Source: Rhodamnia argentea (taxonomy: Eukaryota; Streptophyta; Magnoliopsida; Myrtales; Myrtaceae). Taken from it: a DNA stretch of 64,000 nucleotides. The notes under the pieces were generated by a model, which was not told the origin of the DNA, did not search any database, and saw nothing but the letters and a program-made list of their open reading frames with translations. The translations under genes were made by a program, and so were the position numbers. The DNA lies in contig NC_063151.1 of the NCBI RefSeq assembly GCF_020921035.1, positions 36,152,934-36,216,933 on the forward strand, given 5' to 3'. The stretch's first letter is position 1. Each line of letters begins with the position of its first letter. Below are positions 62,395 through 64,000 of the stretch, piece after piece.

Positions 62395-64000
62395 AAATGC
62401 TTTACTTGCTGAGCATTCGCTCATCCCTTGCTGTTCAAACCTTTTTAGCTAACTAGGTTCATATGGTTGCGGATGAAAGTAATGATCTCAGAGCCCGCCG
62501 ATGGAGATGGCGAATAGTACTTGGTGTTGTTTTCCCTCTTAAATCTTCCCAGTGTATTCGTTTGGTTTGCTTAAAGGAAATGATGTAATAAATCGGCATA
62601 TATATATTTATATATAAAAAGATATTTTCACCCTATGTGATTGATGTGTGCTATATAATGAATGCTATACAAGTTAGGAAATCCTATGACTAAGGCCATA
62701 CCCCATTAGGCATGCCTGCCATTCCTTTGTATGCATGTACTTGTTTGTTATGTATGGCCGCTGCTTGTTTCTAGTTTACTAAGCTTCAGCGTCCGCCCTC
62801 TACTATCTATAATAAATGATTAAAGCAAAGCTTGTAACTAATGTCGAACGACACCCTAGGACATCGGAGCTCTGATTAAGGAAGGAAAGGCCTCTTACAA
62901 CTAGCCTATCTGATGATCGTTTGTTTTGGTGATATATGCTGTTTTGAAAATGGGTATGCCACAAAGGAGTTTTGCGTGCACGGAGGGGAAAACGTCTTCA
63001 TGCGAACGCTCCGTTGCTTGAGTTAGCGCCTTTGGGTCATGGGAGGTATAGATATGAGAGTTGATCTTCTTGTTTATCGCCGAATCGAAGTGAATTGAAC
63101 TTGGAACCCATGGGTGGGTATTCGGCCGTGAGATTGTAAGGGGTATTTGTGCAATTCTTGCTCTGTATGTTGAGCTTAATTGTTGAGTTGAGTACTAATG
63201 TTCATGGGTAATGTGTATTCAAAGGCTGATTGTTGTAGTTGTCCTTGGAACGACGAATTGGATGTGGCGGGAGCGGATGACTGAGGAGCCCTATGAGGGA
63301 ATTATGCACTTTGACGCTTGCGTGTTGAGACTAGGGCTGGGATTGAACTATAGTGACCTCTAATAAACGAGAATTATGGGTTGATCGTGGCGGTAGTAGT
63401 CGAGACGATGTGACTTGAGGGGGAACGGTACTGGGGCGTATAGCCGTGGATGGTGGAAGAGGTTCGTGGAGCCTGTGGCTTATATGTTACATTTCGATCG
63501 CATGTGGGATGCCAGTTGACCCTGACTTAGCCTTAGCCTCATTGTAGCGTATTTCATGTGGAATTGCCTTGCATGTTTTGGTGTTTGTTCTTGTAGAATT
63601 GCTCCTTGCTTTTGTGACATATTGATAGTCTAGTTGTCTGGGATAGTATTAAACTTACTGAGCTTCGGCTCACCCATGTTGCTTCCAATCTTTTCCAGAT
63701 TAGTTAGCCTGTGATAGGAGCAAGTCGAGGAATAACCCATGGTTGAGAGTGAAGATGATGCAGCAAGCCAATGGCGGGAGTAAACTTTGCACTTTTGTAA
63801 AGGACTGATTAAAGAAGAGATATGTGCATGTATATAAAATCATTATATTCTGAATTTGTTGCTTGAGATTCATGTGTGTGACATAGGTTAAGGAATCCTA
63901 TTAAGGCCACGACCTTTAGGCGTCATGCCTGCTGTTTGTTTTTCATGCATTTGTATTATATATGACTGTGTGTTTATTTTATTTATAATTTTTCATATGC
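62395..64000 (+). mobile_element. Two related LTR-end-like segments
   Basis: Segments at about 62395-62770 and 63645-64000 share an ordered set of words: CTTACTGAGC(T/A)TCGGCTCA-like (first copy CTTGCTGAGCATTCGCTCAT), AAATCCTAT, AAGGCCA(T/C), TTAGGC(A/G)T, ATGCCTGC, CATGCATTTGTAT-like. The order suggests two diverged copies of one LTR-like unit about 1.25 kb apart. The second copy runs off the window. No gag or pol lies between them, so this may be a non-autonomous element or tandem solo LTRs. Confidence 0.45.

Noticed and set aside
1..64000. CRISPR array, prokaryotic operon, phage or integron
   Set aside because: The only tandem repeats are plant minisatellites and microsatellites without spaced unique units, and all real genes have spliceosomal introns or plant promoters.

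Overview
This is a nuclear chromosome segment from a dicot plant. Genes are long and split by GT-AG introns, and the introns and spacers carry plant retrotransposons, miniature elements and microsatellites. The GC-rich, long-inverted-repeat elements and the short-LTR (TRIM) elements remind me of Myrtales/Eucalyptus-like genomes, but that placement is an impression and not proven here.

Layout, left to right. (1) Positions 1-3.6 kb hold no gene I can support. (2) 3627-5916 (-) is a two-exon DUF620 gene. (3) It is divergent, across a GA-repeat spacer, from a two-exon gene at 6520-8172 (+) for a small single-membrane-span protein. (4) 9332-23615 (+) is a complete 32-exon FORGETTER1 / Strawberry-notch helicase-like gene (1252 codons). 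(5) 25140-25622 (-) is an intronless small heat-shock protein with a heat-shock element and TATA box. It is convergent with FGT1 and lies between long-inverted-repeat elements. (6) 28274-55294 (+) is a complete 48-exon NUCLEAR PORE ANCHOR (plant TPR/Mlp1) gene (2050 codons). Its intron 21 contains a full-length but decayed antisense Copia retrotransposon with matching 5-bp target duplications. Other introns hold a TRIM element, minisatellites and microsatellite-linked duplications. (7) 56960-58533 (-) is a two-exon secreted A1 aspartic protease, convergent with NUA. (8) 58.5-64 kb is intergenic, with transposon-like and LTR-like repeats.

From memory, Arabidopsis carries a DUF620 gene (At1g79420), FGT1 (At1g79350) and NUA (At1g79280) close together on chromosome 1, so the core of this window appears to be a conserved gene block. 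The functional links are FGT1 (chromatin remodelling for heat-stress memory) beside a heat-shock chaperone gene, and NUA (nuclear-basket mRNA export and SUMO homeostasis) next in line. I see no operon-like or wholly new system. The most unusual structures are mobile: a TRIM whose two ends are inverted copies, a near-perfect 134-bp palindrome in an FGT1 intron, and related fold-back elements on both sides of the heat-shock gene.

Exon boundaries were read by eye from splice consensus, frame continuity and recalled family sequence. No alignment or search was run.
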